Positions 43,005 through 52,545 of a stretch of DNA of 64,000 nt are shown here, one piece after another; the first letter of the stretch is position 1; the number at the start of each line of letters is the position of its first letter. This DNA is from Bradyrhizobium betae. Its GTDB lineage: Bacteria > Pseudomonadota > Alphaproteobacteria > Rhizobiales > Xanthobacteraceae. The stretch is from NCBI RefSeq assembly GCF_008932115.1, contig NZ_CP044543.1, positions 5,090,501 through 5,154,500 on the forward strand, given 5' to 3'. A program made the position numbers and the translations under genes. The notes under the pieces were generated by a model, which had not been told where the DNA came from, did not search any database, and saw nothing but the letters and a program-made list of their open reading frames with translations.

Positions 43005-43502
43005 CTACCATCCGCGAGTCCCTGCGCCGCCCTTGAACGGTCCAACGATGCGCGAGGTGATCCAGCCGCCGTAGAAATCGCCGTCCTGCGGCTGCACGCG
43101 TTCGTCATCCACCCAGCATTCGTCGACGCGCGAGGCATAGAAAGCCAGATAACCGGCGATGTCGGAGAATTGCGGCGTCGGTGCAGGGTAGCTCCAGGCC
43201 GCTTGCTCCGACGTCTGTCCGTCGACCATGAGTGACCAGTATTTTGCGTGCCCCTTGAATTCGCACCAGGAGCCGCCCGGCGCGTCCAGCAGATAGTGTC
43301 GTACGATATCATCGGGCGGAATATAGTAGACCGGCGGGTGACTGGTCTCGAGCACGCGATAGGCCGCCGTCGTATCGGCAATCGTGTGCGCGTTGAAAAT
43401 GACGCGCAATCGCGCTCCGATTTTTTCCAGCCGCGGCGGACGGGGATAATCCCAGACGGACTCTTGTCCGGGCAAGGGTTCGATGCGTTTCGGTGGCCAC
43501 AT
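43005..43502 (-). CDS. DUF427 domain protein
   Basis: A 165-residue soluble protein with the DUF427 pattern: ESVWDYPRPPRLE at the N terminus, ADTTAAYRVLETSHPPVYYIPPDDI, then GSWCEFKGHAKYWSLMVDGQ and AAWSYPAPTPQFSDIAGYLAFYASRVDECWVDDERVQPQDGDFYGGWIT. The domain is a small beta-rich fold of unknown function, widespread in Actinobacteria and rhizobia. ATG 43502. Convergent with the membrane protein gene at 42545. Confidence 0.88.
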   Translation of the reverse strand: MWPPKRIEPLPGQESVWDYPRPPRLEKIGARLRVIFNAHTIADTTAAYRVLETSHPPVYYIPPDDIVRHYLLDAPGGSWCEFKGHAKYWSLMVDGQTSEQAAWSYPAPTPQFSDIAGYLAFYASRVDECWVDDERVQPQDGDFYGGWITSRIVGPFKGGAGTRGW

Positions 43503-43540
43503 GTCTCATCAACTCCAGCAGGAGATCGTGCCGCCAATAC

Positions 43541-45052
43541 TCAGCGCACGATCATCGGAAAGGTCACCGCGATTGCCCAGGCGAATATCGCACCGTTGGC
43601 GAGCGCACCCGGAAGCGGATGCCCTGTCGCCGCGTAACTCCAGCGGCTGATCAGCCCAAAGGCCACGAACAGCAACAGGATCGCAGGCACGATGATGATC
43701 AGGAAGAACAGTTTCATCGGGTTGAGCGCCACGGCAATGCCGAGCGAGAGCAGGAAGCAGAACTTGGTGAGAACGCAAGCACCGCGCCGGGCACCCGGAC
43801 CGCGCGTCAACCATTCATCGGCGATGAAATAGGGCAGCGTCCCGCAGGCGATTGCTGCGATCAGCGGCAGTCGCGCCGGGATTGGCAGGAACGAGAACAC
43901 GTAGGCGTCGATGGGAAGTCCGAAGGCCAGGATGTTGTAGGCAGAGACAGCAGCTGCCGCGATCGCGACCCGTGTCCAAGCGACATTCGTGGCGGTCGGC
44001 GGTTGACCCTTGCGTAAGTACACGAGGACCGCGGTCGTCAGAGCACCATAGAGCAGAAAATGCAGTGTCAGATAATCGCCGAGCAGGATCGGCAGAAAGT
44101 CGGTCGGCATCTTCCATAGCAACAGCGGGGTCACGATCGCCGGCAGGAGCGCTGCCGTCATCAGCGCCTTCCAGCCAAGGCTTGCGCCGGCCGGACTCGG
44201 GCTCACCTCCGGCAACAATGCCGACAACGGCCAGGCCAGTGCGACAATGCCGGCAAACACCAGCGCCAGCCAGCGCCCGCGGCTGTCGACCTCTTCATGA
44301 GGCCGGTCGCCGAAGGCCGCATTCATCCAGCGCACCGTCTCGACCATGCTGTCATGACTGTAGAGCACGCCGATATGTTCGACGCCGCGCGCCAACACCA
44401 GCTTGCGCGCGGTGCCGCCGGAGAAATGTCCGTAAGTCTCGCCGGGGATAGCTGTCCCGCCGGCAGTGAGATTGACGATGCGAAGGCCCTCGTTCCTGAG
44501 CATCGCGGGCTCCAGCACGCCGACGATGACCAGCAGATTGCGCGGACTGGCCGGTGTCACAACGGGCGAGAACACGGATACCGCGACGGTCGCCTCGACG
44601 TCCGGGTGGGCTTGCGCGTACCGCACCACGATGTCGGATGCCATCGAATGTCCGAGCACCGCGAGCCGGCCATCGCTCCCGGGCAGCTTGCCTGCCGAGG
44701 CGGCAATGTCAGTCAATTGCTCCAGCAAGGCGGCGGTGATCGTCAAGCCCTCGGTGATATCGCCATGCATGGGAACGGGGTTACGGCCATGGCCGAGGAA
44801 ATCGAAGGTCACGGCAACATAGCCGTTGCGGGCAAGCGTCTCGGCGAACGGCTGCATCAGTTGTTGAGAACCGGCAAAGCCGTGTGCGATCACGACGACC
44901 GGCGTGGGCGCGGCGGATTGCGGCCTGAAGATCGTCACCGGCGTTTCGCCGACGACGGTCCGCGTGACATTCAGGTTCCGGCTGCCTTCATGCAATTCAA
45001 ACAGCCCGAACAGGATCGCGAAGGTCGCGATTAATCCAACCAGAAGCTTCAT
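43541..45052 (-). CDS. membrane-anchored alpha/beta hydrolase with C-terminal helices
   Basis: A 503-residue protein. An N-terminal helix (MKLLVGLIATFAILFGLFEL) leads to an alpha/beta hydrolase domain: VVIAHGFAGSQQLM, VTFDFLGHGRNP, nucleophile VLGHSMASDIVVRYA and a late GVEHIGVLYSHDS that would supply the His. From about residue 265 the protein has seven or so hydrophobic helices (WLALVFAGIVALAWPLSALL to ALANGAIFAWAIAVTFPMIV). The combination predicts a hydrolase domain on one side of the membrane tethered to a polytopic domain. The start overlaps the DUF3422 stop by four bases. Substrate unknown. Confidence 0.82.
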   Translation of the reverse strand: MKLLVGLIATFAILFGLFELHEGSRNLNVTRTVVGETPVTIFRPQSAAPTPVVVIAHGFAGSQQLMQPFAETLARNGYVAVTFDFLGHGRNPVPMHGDITEGLTITAALLEQLTDIAASAGKLPGSDGRLAVLGHSMASDIVVRYAQAHPDVEATVAVSVFSPVVTPASPRNLLVIVGVLEPAMLRNEGLRIVNLTAGGTAIPGETYGHFSGGTARKLVLARGVEHIGVLYSHDSMVETVRWMNAAFGDRPHEEVDSRGRWLALVFAGIVALAWPLSALLPEVSPSPAGASLGWKALMTAALLPAIVTPLLLWKMPTDFLPILLGDYLTLHFLLYGALTTAVLVYLRKGQPPTATNVAWTRVAIAAAAVSAYNILAFGLPIDAYVFSFLPIPARLPLIAAIACGTLPYFIADEWLTRGPGARRGACVLTKFCFLLSLGIAVALNPMKLFFLIIIVPAILLLFVAFGLISRWSYAATGHPLPGALANGAIFAWAIAVTFPMIVR

Positions 45053-46374
45053 CGATCTTCGCCGGCCATGTGCCTCTTGCGGATCGTTCGCACCGTCCAC
45101 CAGATCGCAAAGCCTGCAACCGGAACGAAGGCGGCCGTCGCGACGCTAGGCTCGACATGGAGAGTGCCGCCGTCGTGTGCCGCCTTGGCGATGTATCCGA
45201 ACAGGCTCACCACGTAATAGGTGATCGCCGCGACCGACAGGCCTTCGACCGTGGCCTGCAGCCGCAGTTGCAGCCGCGTCCGCGCGTTCATCGACTTCAG
45301 AAGCTCCTGGTTCTGTTGCTCGAGCTCGACATCGACGCGGGTGCGCAGCAGGTTTGCGGCGCGTGCGAGCTTCAACGACAGGCTGGATTGGCGCGCCTCG
45401 GTGGTAACGCATGTGCGCATTGCCGGCTTCATCCGGCGTGCCAGAAACGACGACCACGTCGGGAGGCCGCCGACCTTGCGTTCGCCGATGGTCTGCAAGC
45501 GTTGCTCGACGATCTCTTCATAGGCGCGGCTGGCGCCGAAGCGAAACACGCTCGCAGCCGCCCCGGCTTCGACTTCGGCTGCCAGAGCCGTCAGCTCGTC
45601 GAGCAGCTTGTGGTTGGCGGCGAGGTCACCGGCCTGGCGCATCTGGTCGGTGACTTCGACGAGGCGGCGCTCGGCGGCTGCGATGGACGGTGACAGCCGT
45701 TGTGTTTCCGGCAGGCCGAGCAGGGCCAGCGTGCGATAGGTCTCGAGCTCGATCACGCGCTGAACCAGCGCTCCAGCGCGTTCCGGCGACATCGTGCGGT
45801 TGGCAACGAGGATGCGGACAAAGCCCGAAGGGCCCGGCTGGAAGTCGGTCGCGTAGAGCGCGGCGCCGTCGGAGTTCTCGGCGACGGCCAGACTGGCGTT
45901 GTCGAACAGTCGTTCCGGCGCGGTGCGCTGCAGATCCTCCGTCAGAAGATGCAGGTCGACTGCCACCAGCAGCGGGCCGGGCTGTGGCACCAACCGCATC
46001 GGCAGCGCCAGTGAGGCCGCGTCCGGATGGAACGGTGCGGCAGCCGGATCGGCCGGCATTTCCCAGGTGTAGGTGGTGAATTCGGAGTGCTGTTCCCATC
46101 GCAGCACGGTGGTGCCGAACGGGGCGCGATGATGCTTTTCGGCAGGTGACGGCGGTTGCAGCCCGCGCGATGTGCAGAACGCGATCAAGTTGGCGCGGTC
46201 GGCCTGTGCGCGTGGCCCCGACGTATCGAAGGCAAAATGCACGATGCGCGACGGCACCGAAATCGGGGTGAATGGGCGGGCATGAACCTCGCCGAGCACA
46301 GCTGCTCGTAGTGGATGAGGTGTCAGCCGCACCGCCTCGCCGTCGCCTATCAGGACATCCGCGCTCATCGCCAT
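45049..46374 (-). CDS. DUF3422 family membrane protein
   Basis: A 441-residue protein matching DUF3422: HPLRAAVLGEVHARPFTPISVPSRIVHFAF at the N terminus, then an RWEQHSEFTTYTWE block, a long helical middle (VVEVTDQMRQAGDLAANHKLLDELTALAAEVE-like) and FRFGASRAYEEIVEQRLQTIGERKVGG. Near the C terminus LQATVEGLSVAAITYYVVSLFGYIAKA and a last helix TAAFVPVAGFAIWWTV form two membrane passes, with RLQLRLQ before them. The family resembles CorA-like membrane proteins but has no proven role. ATG 46374 or the ATG two codons later; upstream is the divergent hemC promoter region. Confidence 0.88.
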   Translation of the reverse strand: MAMSADVLIGDGEAVRLTPHPLRAAVLGEVHARPFTPISVPSRIVHFAFDTSGPRAQADRANLIAFCTSRGLQPPSPAEKHHRAPFGTTVLRWEQHSEFTTYTWEMPADPAAAPFHPDAASLALPMRLVPQPGPLLVAVDLHLLTEDLQRTAPERLFDNASLAVAENSDGAALYATDFQPGPSGFVRILVANRTMSPERAGALVQRVIELETYRTLALLGLPETQRLSPSIAAAERRLVEVTDQMRQAGDLAANHKLLDELTALAAEVEAGAAASVFRFGASRAYEEIVEQRLQTIGERKVGGLPTWSSFLARRMKPAMRTCVTTEARQSSLSLKLARAANLLRTRVDVELEQQNQELLKSMNARTRLQLRLQATVEGLSVAAITYYVVSLFGYIAKAAHDGGTLHVEPSVATAAFVPVAGFAIWWTVRTIRKRHMAGEDR

Positions 46375-46643
46375 CTCGCTCGGCTGGTTGCACAGGTGGG
46401 CCGCTGCGCTACGAGTAACACTCCGTCGTGCCGGGCAGAAGCCGGAAGACGTCCGGTTCGCCTTGGCAAAAAAAATACAGCGCGCCGTGAAACGCCGGAT
46501 GATTGGCTCGTATATCTGCTGCGGTACTTTGTCCGGATCGTCGGGTGTGCACCGCACGCTGGCATTGGTTTGCATTCCGGCAACGGCTGGCCTTAATCTC
46601 TGCCCGCGCCGCGGAGCGTCGCGCGGCTGCGGGTTGGAGCGTG

Positions 46644-47633
46644 ATGGTGGCAGTCTCGATGCGGATAGGCACGCGCAAGAGCGTCATGGCGTTGGCCCAG
46701 ACCGAGGATATCGCGCTGCGGCTGTCCAATGCCGCGCCCGAATTGGAAGTCGAGATCGTCAGGTTCGAGACCACCGGAGATAGCGATCAGACCAGCAAGC
46801 TCCTGGTCCATGGCGGCAAGGGCGGCGCGTTCGTGGCCGAAATCCGCGCCGCGGTGACGTCGGGCCGGCTTCACGCCGCGATGCATTCGCTCAAGGACAT
46901 GCCCGGCAATGAGGATACGCCCGGGCTCGTGATCGGCGCGACACTGCCACGCGATCCGCCGACCGACGCGTTGGTGTTGCGGCCCGGTGTCTCTATCGAG
47001 GACATCAGGCGTTCGCGCGGCAAGGGCTACCGGATCGGCACCAACGCCGTGCGGCGCGCCGCCTATGCGCGGAGGTTGTTTCCGGACATCGAGGTGATCC
47101 ATTTTCGCGGTGCGGCCGACACCAGAGTTCGCAAGCTGGACAATCGGGAGATGCAACGCCTGCCCGGAGGCGGTGAGGTGGGGCCGGCTGACGCTTTGAT
47201 CATGGCGCGCTCTGGGCTCGAACGGGTCGGACTAGGCCATCGCATGGCTTGCGAGCTGTCGCCTTCGGAAATGTTGCCGGCGGTGGGGCAGGGGATCGTC
47301 GCGGTCGAGTGCGCAGTCAACGATTGGCCCACGCGGAGATATCTCGCCTTGATCGACGATCCAGCGGCGCATCTGAGTTGCGAGGCGGAACGGGAGGTGC
47401 TGTGGGTTCTCAACGGTCACTGCAATTCGCCGATCGCTGGATATTCGACGATCGACGGTTCACGGATGAGGCTCACTGCCTCGGTACTGGACGAAGCGCG
47501 TGGAGGTCAATTCATCGAGGTAACCCGTATTGGGGCTGCAGACCGTCCGCGCGAACTCGGGCGCGCGGTCGGCCTCGAGCTGCTTCACAAGGGGGCGGCC
47601 GATATCATCGCGCGAACGCGTCCGGCGCATTGA
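46644..47633 (+). CDS. hemC: hydroxymethylbilane synthase (porphobilinogen deaminase), divergent form
   Basis: A 329-residue enzyme that polymerises four porphobilinogens. Motifs kept: RIGTRKSVMALAQ, HGGKGGAFVAEI, MHSLKDMP (catalytic Asp), IGTNAVRRAAYARRLFP, RKLDN, LPAVGQGIVAVEC and NGHCNSPIAGY with Cys260, the dipyrromethane attachment site. Several usually conserved places differ (SSLRR is NAVRR; RGN is RGA), so it may be a second, phototrophy-dedicated HemC. ATG 46644 follows GGAG. It starts the hemC-bchI-bchD unit, nine bases before bchI, and would raise tetrapyrrole supply for bacteriochlorophyll. Confidence 0.88.
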   Translation: MVAVSMRIGTRKSVMALAQTEDIALRLSNAAPELEVEIVRFETTGDSDQTSKLLVHGGKGGAFVAEIRAAVTSGRLHAAMHSLKDMPGNEDTPGLVIGATLPRDPPTDALVLRPGVSIEDIRRSRGKGYRIGTNAVRRAAYARRLFPDIEVIHFRGAADTRVRKLDNREMQRLPGGGEVGPADALIMARSGLERVGLGHRMACELSPSEMLPAVGQGIVAVECAVNDWPTRRYLALIDDPAAHLSCEAEREVLWVLNGHCNSPIAGYSTIDGSRMRLTASVLDEARGGQFIEVTRIGAADRPRELGRAVGLELLHKGAADIIARTRPAH

Positions 47634-47642
47634 AGGCATAGC

Positions 47643-48665
47643 ATGGCAACAGCGTTTCCATTCTCCGCGATTGTCGGGCAGGACGAGATGAAGCTCGCGC
47701 TGCTGATTGTCGCGGTCGATCCCAAGGTCGGCGGCGTGCTGGCCTTTGGCGATCGCGGCTCCGGCAAGTCCACGGCGGTCCGCGCGCTTGCGGCGTTGCT
47801 GCCGAAGATGAAGGTCGTTGTCGGCTGCCGCTATAATTGCGATCCGGACCGGCCGGCGGAATTTTGCGAGGAGTGTCGTGTTCGCGCAGCTAGCGGCGCG
47901 CTGAAATCTGCGCAAGTGCCTGTTCCGGTAGTCGATCTGCCGCTGGGCGCGACAGAGGATCGCGTCGTCGGTGCGCTCGATCTCGAACGGGCGTTGGCGC
48001 GCGGAGAGAAAGCGTTCGAGCCGGGACTGCTGGCCCGCGCGCATCGCGGGTTCCTGTACATCGACGAAGCCAATCTGCTGGAGGATCACCTCGTCGACCT
48101 CCTGCTCGATGTCGCCGCCTCCGGTGAAAATGTCGTCGAGCGAGAGGGCTTGAGCATACGCCATCCGGCGCGGTTCGTGCTGGTCGGGACGGGAAACCCC
48201 GAGGAAGGCGAGTTGCGCCCGCAATTGCTGGATCGCTTCGGCATGTCGGTGGAGGTGAAGACACCCGACAATCTCGCGGACCGGATCGAGGTCGTGCGGC
48301 GCCGGGACGCCTTTGAGACCGATAGCGCGGCCTTTGTCACGAAATGGGCCAAGGATGAGGCCAGGCTTCGCAAGAAGATCATCGGAGCGCGGGAGAAATT
48401 CTCCTCAGTCTCGGTGCCCGATGTGACGCTCGAGCGCGCCGCAAAGCTCTGCATGGCGCTCGGCACCGACGGCTTGCGCGGCGAACTGACCTTGATGCGC
48501 GCGGCCCGTGCGCTCGCGGCACTCGACTCCGCCAAGACCGTGACCGACGATCACCTGCGCCGGATCGCGCCTTCGGCCCTGCGGCATCGTTTGCGGCGCA
48601 ATCCGCTCGATGATGCCGGCTCCTCGGTACGGGTCGATCGCGCGATATCGGAGGTGTTGGGATGA
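47643..48665 (+). CDS. bchI: magnesium chelatase ATPase subunit I
   Basis: A 340-residue AAA+ subunit that with BchD and BchH inserts Mg into protoporphyrin IX. N terminus FPFSAIVGQDEMKLALLIV, Walker A GDRGSGKS at 36-43, then YNCDPDRP, PLGATEDRVVGALDLERAL (family signature), AHRGFLYIDEANLLEDHLVDLLLDVAASGENVVEREG (Walker B and sensor region) and GTGNPEEGELRPQLLDRFGM. C-terminal helical domain RLRRNPLDDAGSSVRVDRAI. The stop overlaps the bchD ATG by four bases. Length matches the family. Confidence 0.97.
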   Translation: MATAFPFSAIVGQDEMKLALLIVAVDPKVGGVLAFGDRGSGKSTAVRALAALLPKMKVVVGCRYNCDPDRPAEFCEECRVRAASGALKSAQVPVPVVDLPLGATEDRVVGALDLERALARGEKAFEPGLLARAHRGFLYIDEANLLEDHLVDLLLDVAASGENVVEREGLSIRHPARFVLVGTGNPEEGELRPQLLDRFGMSVEVKTPDNLADRIEVVRRRDAFETDSAAFVTKWAKDEARLRKKIIGAREKFSSVSVPDVTLERAAKLCMALGTDGLRGELTLMRAARALAALDSAKTVTDDHLRRIAPSALRHRLRRNPLDDAGSSVRVDRAISEVLG

Positions 48666-50419
48666 CCGGCGCCGCCGTCTGGTCCGACGCGGTGACCGCG
48701 GCGCGTTTGTTCGCCGTGGACCCGCCGGGGACCGGCGGCGTGTTGTTGAGATCCCGCGCGAGCCCGGTGCGTGATCGTTGGCTCGCTGTGCTTCGTGCGG
48801 CACTGCCGCGATCCGAAAATGTGAAGCAGGTGCCGCTGAATATCGCCGAAGGCCGGCTGCTCGGTGGGCTGGACCTCAACGCGACGCTGCTGGCGGGTCG
48901 GCCCGTTGCCGAACGCGGCCTTCTGGCGGAATCCGACGGCGGCGTGATCATGCTGGCTATGGCCGAACGGCTGTCCGCAGCAATGACGGTGCATGTCACG
49001 GCCGCGATGGACGCCGGGGAGACGATTGTCGAGCGCGACGGCCTGTCGCTTCGGATGCCTGCGCGTTTCGGTGTCATCGCCATCGACGAAGGCCTCGAGG
49101 ATGAATTCGCGCCGGCGTCGCTGTGCGATCGTCTGGCGCTTCACCTCGATCTCAATGCAATCGGCATCCGTGACGCCGAGGAATTCGCTCCTTATGCCGG
49201 AGAAACAGCGGCGGCACGCGCGAAGCTGCCATCCCTCAAGGCCACGGCGGCCCAGATCGAGGCACTCTGTGCCGCGGCCATAGCGCTTGGGATCACCTCG
49301 TTGCGTGCGCCAATGCTGGCGCTGCGTATCGCCTGCGCAAGTGCCGCGCTCGCGCGTCATTCCAGAGTCGAACAGGAGGATCTCACTCTGGCTGCGCGGT
49401 TGGTGCTGGCGCCCCGCGCGCTGGTGTTTCCGCCAGCGGGTGAAGAGGCCCAACCGGAGCAGCCACCGCCGCCGATCGAAGACGAGGCTGATGAGTCCGG
49501 TGGCGAAGATCAAACCTCCGACATCGATCGCGCGCTCGACGAGGTCATTCTTGCCGCAGTGCAGGCGGCAATCCCACCGGATGTGCTGGCAACGCTTCGT
49601 GCGGGGGCTGCGGGACGATCGCGCAGTCGTTCCTCCGGCAAGGCCGGCGCATTGCAAAAATCCGGCAAGCGTGGCCGGCCGGCCGGTGTGCTGCGCGGCG
49701 CGTTGCGTGCCGGCGCCAGGCTCAACGTGATCGAAACCCTGCGCGCGGCGGCGCCATGGCAACCTTTGCGGCACCGTGAGGCAGCGGGATCGGCTGCGGA
49801 ATCCCGGCCCCGCATTCTGATCCGCAAGGATGACTTCCGCATCTCGCGGTTCAAGCAGCGCACGGAAACGGTCACGATCTTCGTGGTCGATGCGTCGGGG
49901 TCTGCGGCATTGCATCGGCTGGCGGAAGCCAAGGGTGCGGTCGAATTGCTGCTGGCGGATTGCTATATCCGGCGCGACCAGGTGGCGTTGATTGCGTTTC
50001 GCGGGAGTACCGCGGAAATGCTGCTGCCGCCGACCCGTTCGTTGGCGCGCGCCAAGCGCAGCCTTGCAGGATTGCCGGGCGGTGGCGGCACGCCGCTGGC
50101 CGCAGGACTCGATGCGGCTTTCATGCTGTCGGATTCGATCCGCCGCAAGGGACAGACGCCTACAGTGATCGTCCTGACCGACGGCCGCGCCAACATTGCG
50201 CGCGATGGCGGACAGGGGCGTCCGCGTGCCGAGGACGACGCGATGAACGCGGCGCGGCAGTTGCGCGGCGCCGGTATTGCAGTTGTCCTGGTCGATACGT
50301 CGCCGCGTCCCGGCATTTCAGGAGAGGCTATCGCCAAGGAGATGGGCGCGCGCTATCTGCCGCTGCCGCACGCGGACGCCGCGACCTTGTCAAAGGCCGT
50401 GCTCGCGAGCGTCGGCTAA
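48662..50419 (+). CDS. bchD: magnesium chelatase subunit D
   Basis: A 585-residue scaffold subunit of Mg chelatase. The N-terminal half is a degenerate AAA+ domain ([47 protein letters not shown]), without a proper Walker A. A Pro/Glu/Asp-rich linker ([20 protein letters not shown]) follows near 263-282. The C-terminal half is a von Willebrand/integrin I-like domain with the metal site [22 protein letters not shown] (Asp410) and LSGLPGG-like [16 protein letters not shown] and VLTDGRANI. The stop is tail to tail with hemE, overlapping by four bases. The frame and length are intact. Confidence 0.96.
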   Translation: MTGAAVWSDAVTAARLFAVDPPGTGGVLLRSRASPVRDRWLAVLRAALPRSENVKQVPLNIAEGRLLGGLDLNATLLAGRPVAERGLLAESDGGVIMLAMAERLSAAMTVHVTAAMDAGETIVERDGLSLRMPARFGVIAIDEGLEDEFAPASLCDRLALHLDLNAIGIRDAEEFAPYAGETAAARAKLPSLKATAAQIEALCAAAIALGITSLRAPMLALRIACASAALARHSRVEQEDLTLAARLVLAPRALVFPPAGEEAQPEQPPPPIEDEADESGGEDQTSDIDRALDEVILAAVQAAIPPDVLATLRAGAAGRSRSRSSGKAGALQKSGKRGRPAGVLRGALRAGARLNVIETLRAAAPWQPLRHREAAGSAAESRPRILIRKDDFRISRFKQRTETVTIFVVDASGSAALHRLAEAKGAVELLLADCYIRRDQVALIAFRGSTAEMLLPPTRSLARAKRSLAGLPGGGGTPLAAGLDAAFMLSDSIRRKGQTPTVIVLTDGRANIARDGGQGRPRAEDDAMNAARQLRGAGIAVVLVDTSPRPGISGEAIAKEMGARYLPLPHADAATLSKAVLASVG

Positions 50420-51468
50420 AGCGATGCCTTATAGGCCCGGACCCGCTTCACCATCTGCTCGACATGCGCGATCGGGGTTTCCGGCTGGATGCCGTGGCCA
50501 AGGTTGAAGATCAGCCGGCCCCCCGCGAAATTCACGAGCACATCATCAACTCCGCGATCCAGCGCGTCACCGCCCGTGATCAGGACCAGTGGATCAAGAT
50601 TGCCCTGCACCGCGACGCGGCTCTGAACCTTTTCACGGATCAGCGACGGTTCCGCCGTCCAGTCGATGCTGACCGCGTCGACGCCGGTTGCCTCGACATA
50701 GCCAGGCAGCAACGCGCCAGCGCCGCGTGGAAAGCCGATGATCTTTGCGTCCGGCACCTGCCTGCGGACACCCTGGACGATGCGCCTGGTCGGCTCAACC
50801 GACCAGCGCTGGAATTCACACGGCGGAAGCACACCGGCCCAGGTGTCGAAGATCTGCAGCACGTCGGCGCCTGCCGCGAGCTGTCCGAGCAGGTAGTGAA
50901 TAGAGTTACCGACGATTGTGTCGATGATCTGCGCAAACGCTTCGGGATGGCGATAGGCCATCATCCGCGCTGGCGCCTGATCTGGCGTGCCGTGTCCCGC
51001 GACCATGTAGGTCGCGACCGTCCACGGTGCGCCGCAAAATCCGATCAGCGCGATCTTGGGATCGAGCTCGTGGCGCACACGACGGAGCGCTTCGAACACC
51101 GGCTCGAGTTTTGTGAAATCACCGGTCGAGGCCAGTGTGCCGACCTTGTCCGGTGTGTCCAGGGGATCGAGCCGCGGTCCTTCGCCGACTTCGAACCTGA
51201 CATCGCGCCCGAGCGCATAGGGGACAACGAGAATATCCGAGAAGATGATCGCGGCATCGAAGTTGAAGCGGCGTATCGGCTGCAGCGTCACTTCGGCGGC
51301 GAGCTCAGGCGTGAAGCAGAGATCGAGGAAGCCGCCGGCCTTGGCGCGAACCTCGCGGTATTCCGGCAGATAGCGGCCGGCCTGTCGCATCATCCAGAGC
51401 GGTGGAACTGGCTGCCGCCGGCCGGAAAGCACTTCGAGAAAGGGTTTGACGGGCGGGGTCTGTGTCAA
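50416..51468 (-). CDS. hemE: uroporphyrinogen decarboxylase
   Basis: A 350-residue enzyme that removes four carboxyls from uroporphyrinogen III. Signature [20 protein letters not shown] and later [30 protein letters not shown] and GNLDPLVL are plain. Active-site region [15 protein letters not shown] holds the catalytic Asp. I prefer TTG 51468 because it gives the usual 24 residues before WMMRQ; ATG 51507 would add 13 residues and has no ribosome site. It lies opposite to hemC-bchI-bchD and divergent from the next gene, so its control is separate. Confidence 0.93.
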   Translation of the reverse strand: MTQTPPVKPFLEVLSGRRQPVPPLWMMRQAGRYLPEYREVRAKAGGFLDLCFTPELAAEVTLQPIRRFNFDAAIIFSDILVVPYALGRDVRFEVGEGPRLDPLDTPDKVGTLASTGDFTKLEPVFEALRRVRHELDPKIALIGFCGAPWTVATYMVAGHGTPDQAPARMMAYRHPEAFAQIIDTIVGNSIHYLLGQLAAGADVLQIFDTWAGVLPPCEFQRWSVEPTRRIVQGVRRQVPDAKIIGFPRGAGALLPGYVEATGVDAVSIDWTAEPSLIREKVQSRVAVQGNLDPLVLITGGDALDRGVDDVLVNFAGGRLIFNLGHGIQPETPIAHVEQMVKRVRAYKASL

Positions 51469-51576
51469 GCGGCGTTTCCGATATTGATCGACAACTATGA
51501 TTGTCATTTCTGATACACTGCTGTTACGGTCTTGGCCACGGCGAGATGCGATCCGCTTTGAAGAAGGAGACTTGCG

Positions 51577-52536
51577 ATGAGCGCAGCCGCCCCGGCGATG
51601 AATCGCGCCGCGTCGCGTGGCGCGGGCGAATTGCCCGCGCCGGTCTCCGGCCAGCGTCACGAGATCGGCAGTTCGGTTGGGAGGCTGACCTACTATTCGG
51701 CCAGTCCGGAAACTCCTGGCAAATTCCCACCGCTCTTGCTCATTCACAGCATCAATGCCGCGGGCTCTGCCTATGAGATCAAGCCGCTCTACGAACACTA
51801 CCGCAGAAGCCGGACGGTCTACGCTCTGGAGCTCCCGGGCTTCGGTCATTCGGACCGGGGGAAACGCGAATACACCGTCCGCATGATGACGGACGCGATT
51901 CTGATCGCGGTGCGAGAAATCCAGAGCGATCACGGCCGCGACCCGATTGATGCATTGGCGGTGTCGCTGTCGTCGGAATTTCTCGCCCGTGCCGTAACCG
52001 AGGAGCCGCTGGCGTTTCGCAGCGCAGCCCTGGTCAGTCCCACCGGCTTCAGGAGCAGCGACAAGAGCACGAAATGGCGCGACGGTACGCGCGGCAAGCC
52101 TTGGCTGCATGCGCTGTTCGAGTTTCCCTTGTGGAGCGAAGGTTTCTTCAGGCTGCTGACCAGCCGGACCGGAATTCGCTACTTCCTGAACAAGACCTGG
52201 GGCTCGCGCGATATCGACGAGGGCTTGCTGGAATACGACTATCTGACGACACGCCAGCCCGGCGCACAGCATGCGCCCTACTATTTCGTGTCGGGATTCC
52301 TGTTCAGCGAGGACATCACCCGCATCTATCACTCGCTGACCCTGCCGGTCTGGATGAGCCACGGCGTGCGCGGCGATTTCGTCGACTATGCCAACAAGAC
52401 GCAGGTCGAAGGTCGTCCGAACTGGACTATCCAGGTTTTTCAGACCGGTGCGATGCCGCACTTCGAAGCCGAGGCCGAGTTCATTGCGGCCTACGATGCG
52501 TTCCTTGCTGGCGTGCCGTCGGCATCGCGCGCATAG
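51577..52536 (+). CDS. alpha/beta hydrolase of unknown function, upstream of bchO
   Basis: A 319-residue protein with ATG 51577 after GAAGGAGA. Fold motifs: [15 protein letters not shown] near 53-67 (oxyanion loop), [13 protein letters not shown] near 83-95, nucleophile region [10 protein letters not shown] near 126-135 where the flanking glycines of GxSxG are replaced (Ser130 remains), Asp267 in GVRGDFVDY and His295 in GAMPHFEAE. It is 9 bases upstream of bchO, which is also an alpha/beta hydrolase, and probably forms an operon with it. I know of no defined role for this gene in photosynthesis clusters. It may act with BchO in chlorophyll synthesis or in cofactor handling; this is speculation. 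Confidence 0.8.
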   Translation: MSAAAPAMNRAASRGAGELPAPVSGQRHEIGSSVGRLTYYSASPETPGKFPPLLLIHSINAAGSAYEIKPLYEHYRRSRTVYALELPGFGHSDRGKREYTVRMMTDAILIAVREIQSDHGRDPIDALAVSLSSEFLARAVTEEPLAFRSAALVSPTGFRSSDKSTKWRDGTRGKPWLHALFEFPLWSEGFFRLLTSRTGIRYFLNKTWGSRDIDEGLLEYDYLTTRQPGAQHAPYYFVSGFLFSEDITRIYHSLTLPVWMSHGVRGDFVDYANKTQVEGRPNWTIQVFQTGAMPHFEAEAEFIAAYDAFLAGVPSASRA

Positions 52537-52545
52537 GGGTCTGTC

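Noticed and set aside
51503..51522. TGT-N10-ACA near the hemE start
   Set aside because: The spacer is ten bases instead of the twelve of PpsR sites, so I do not call it an operator.
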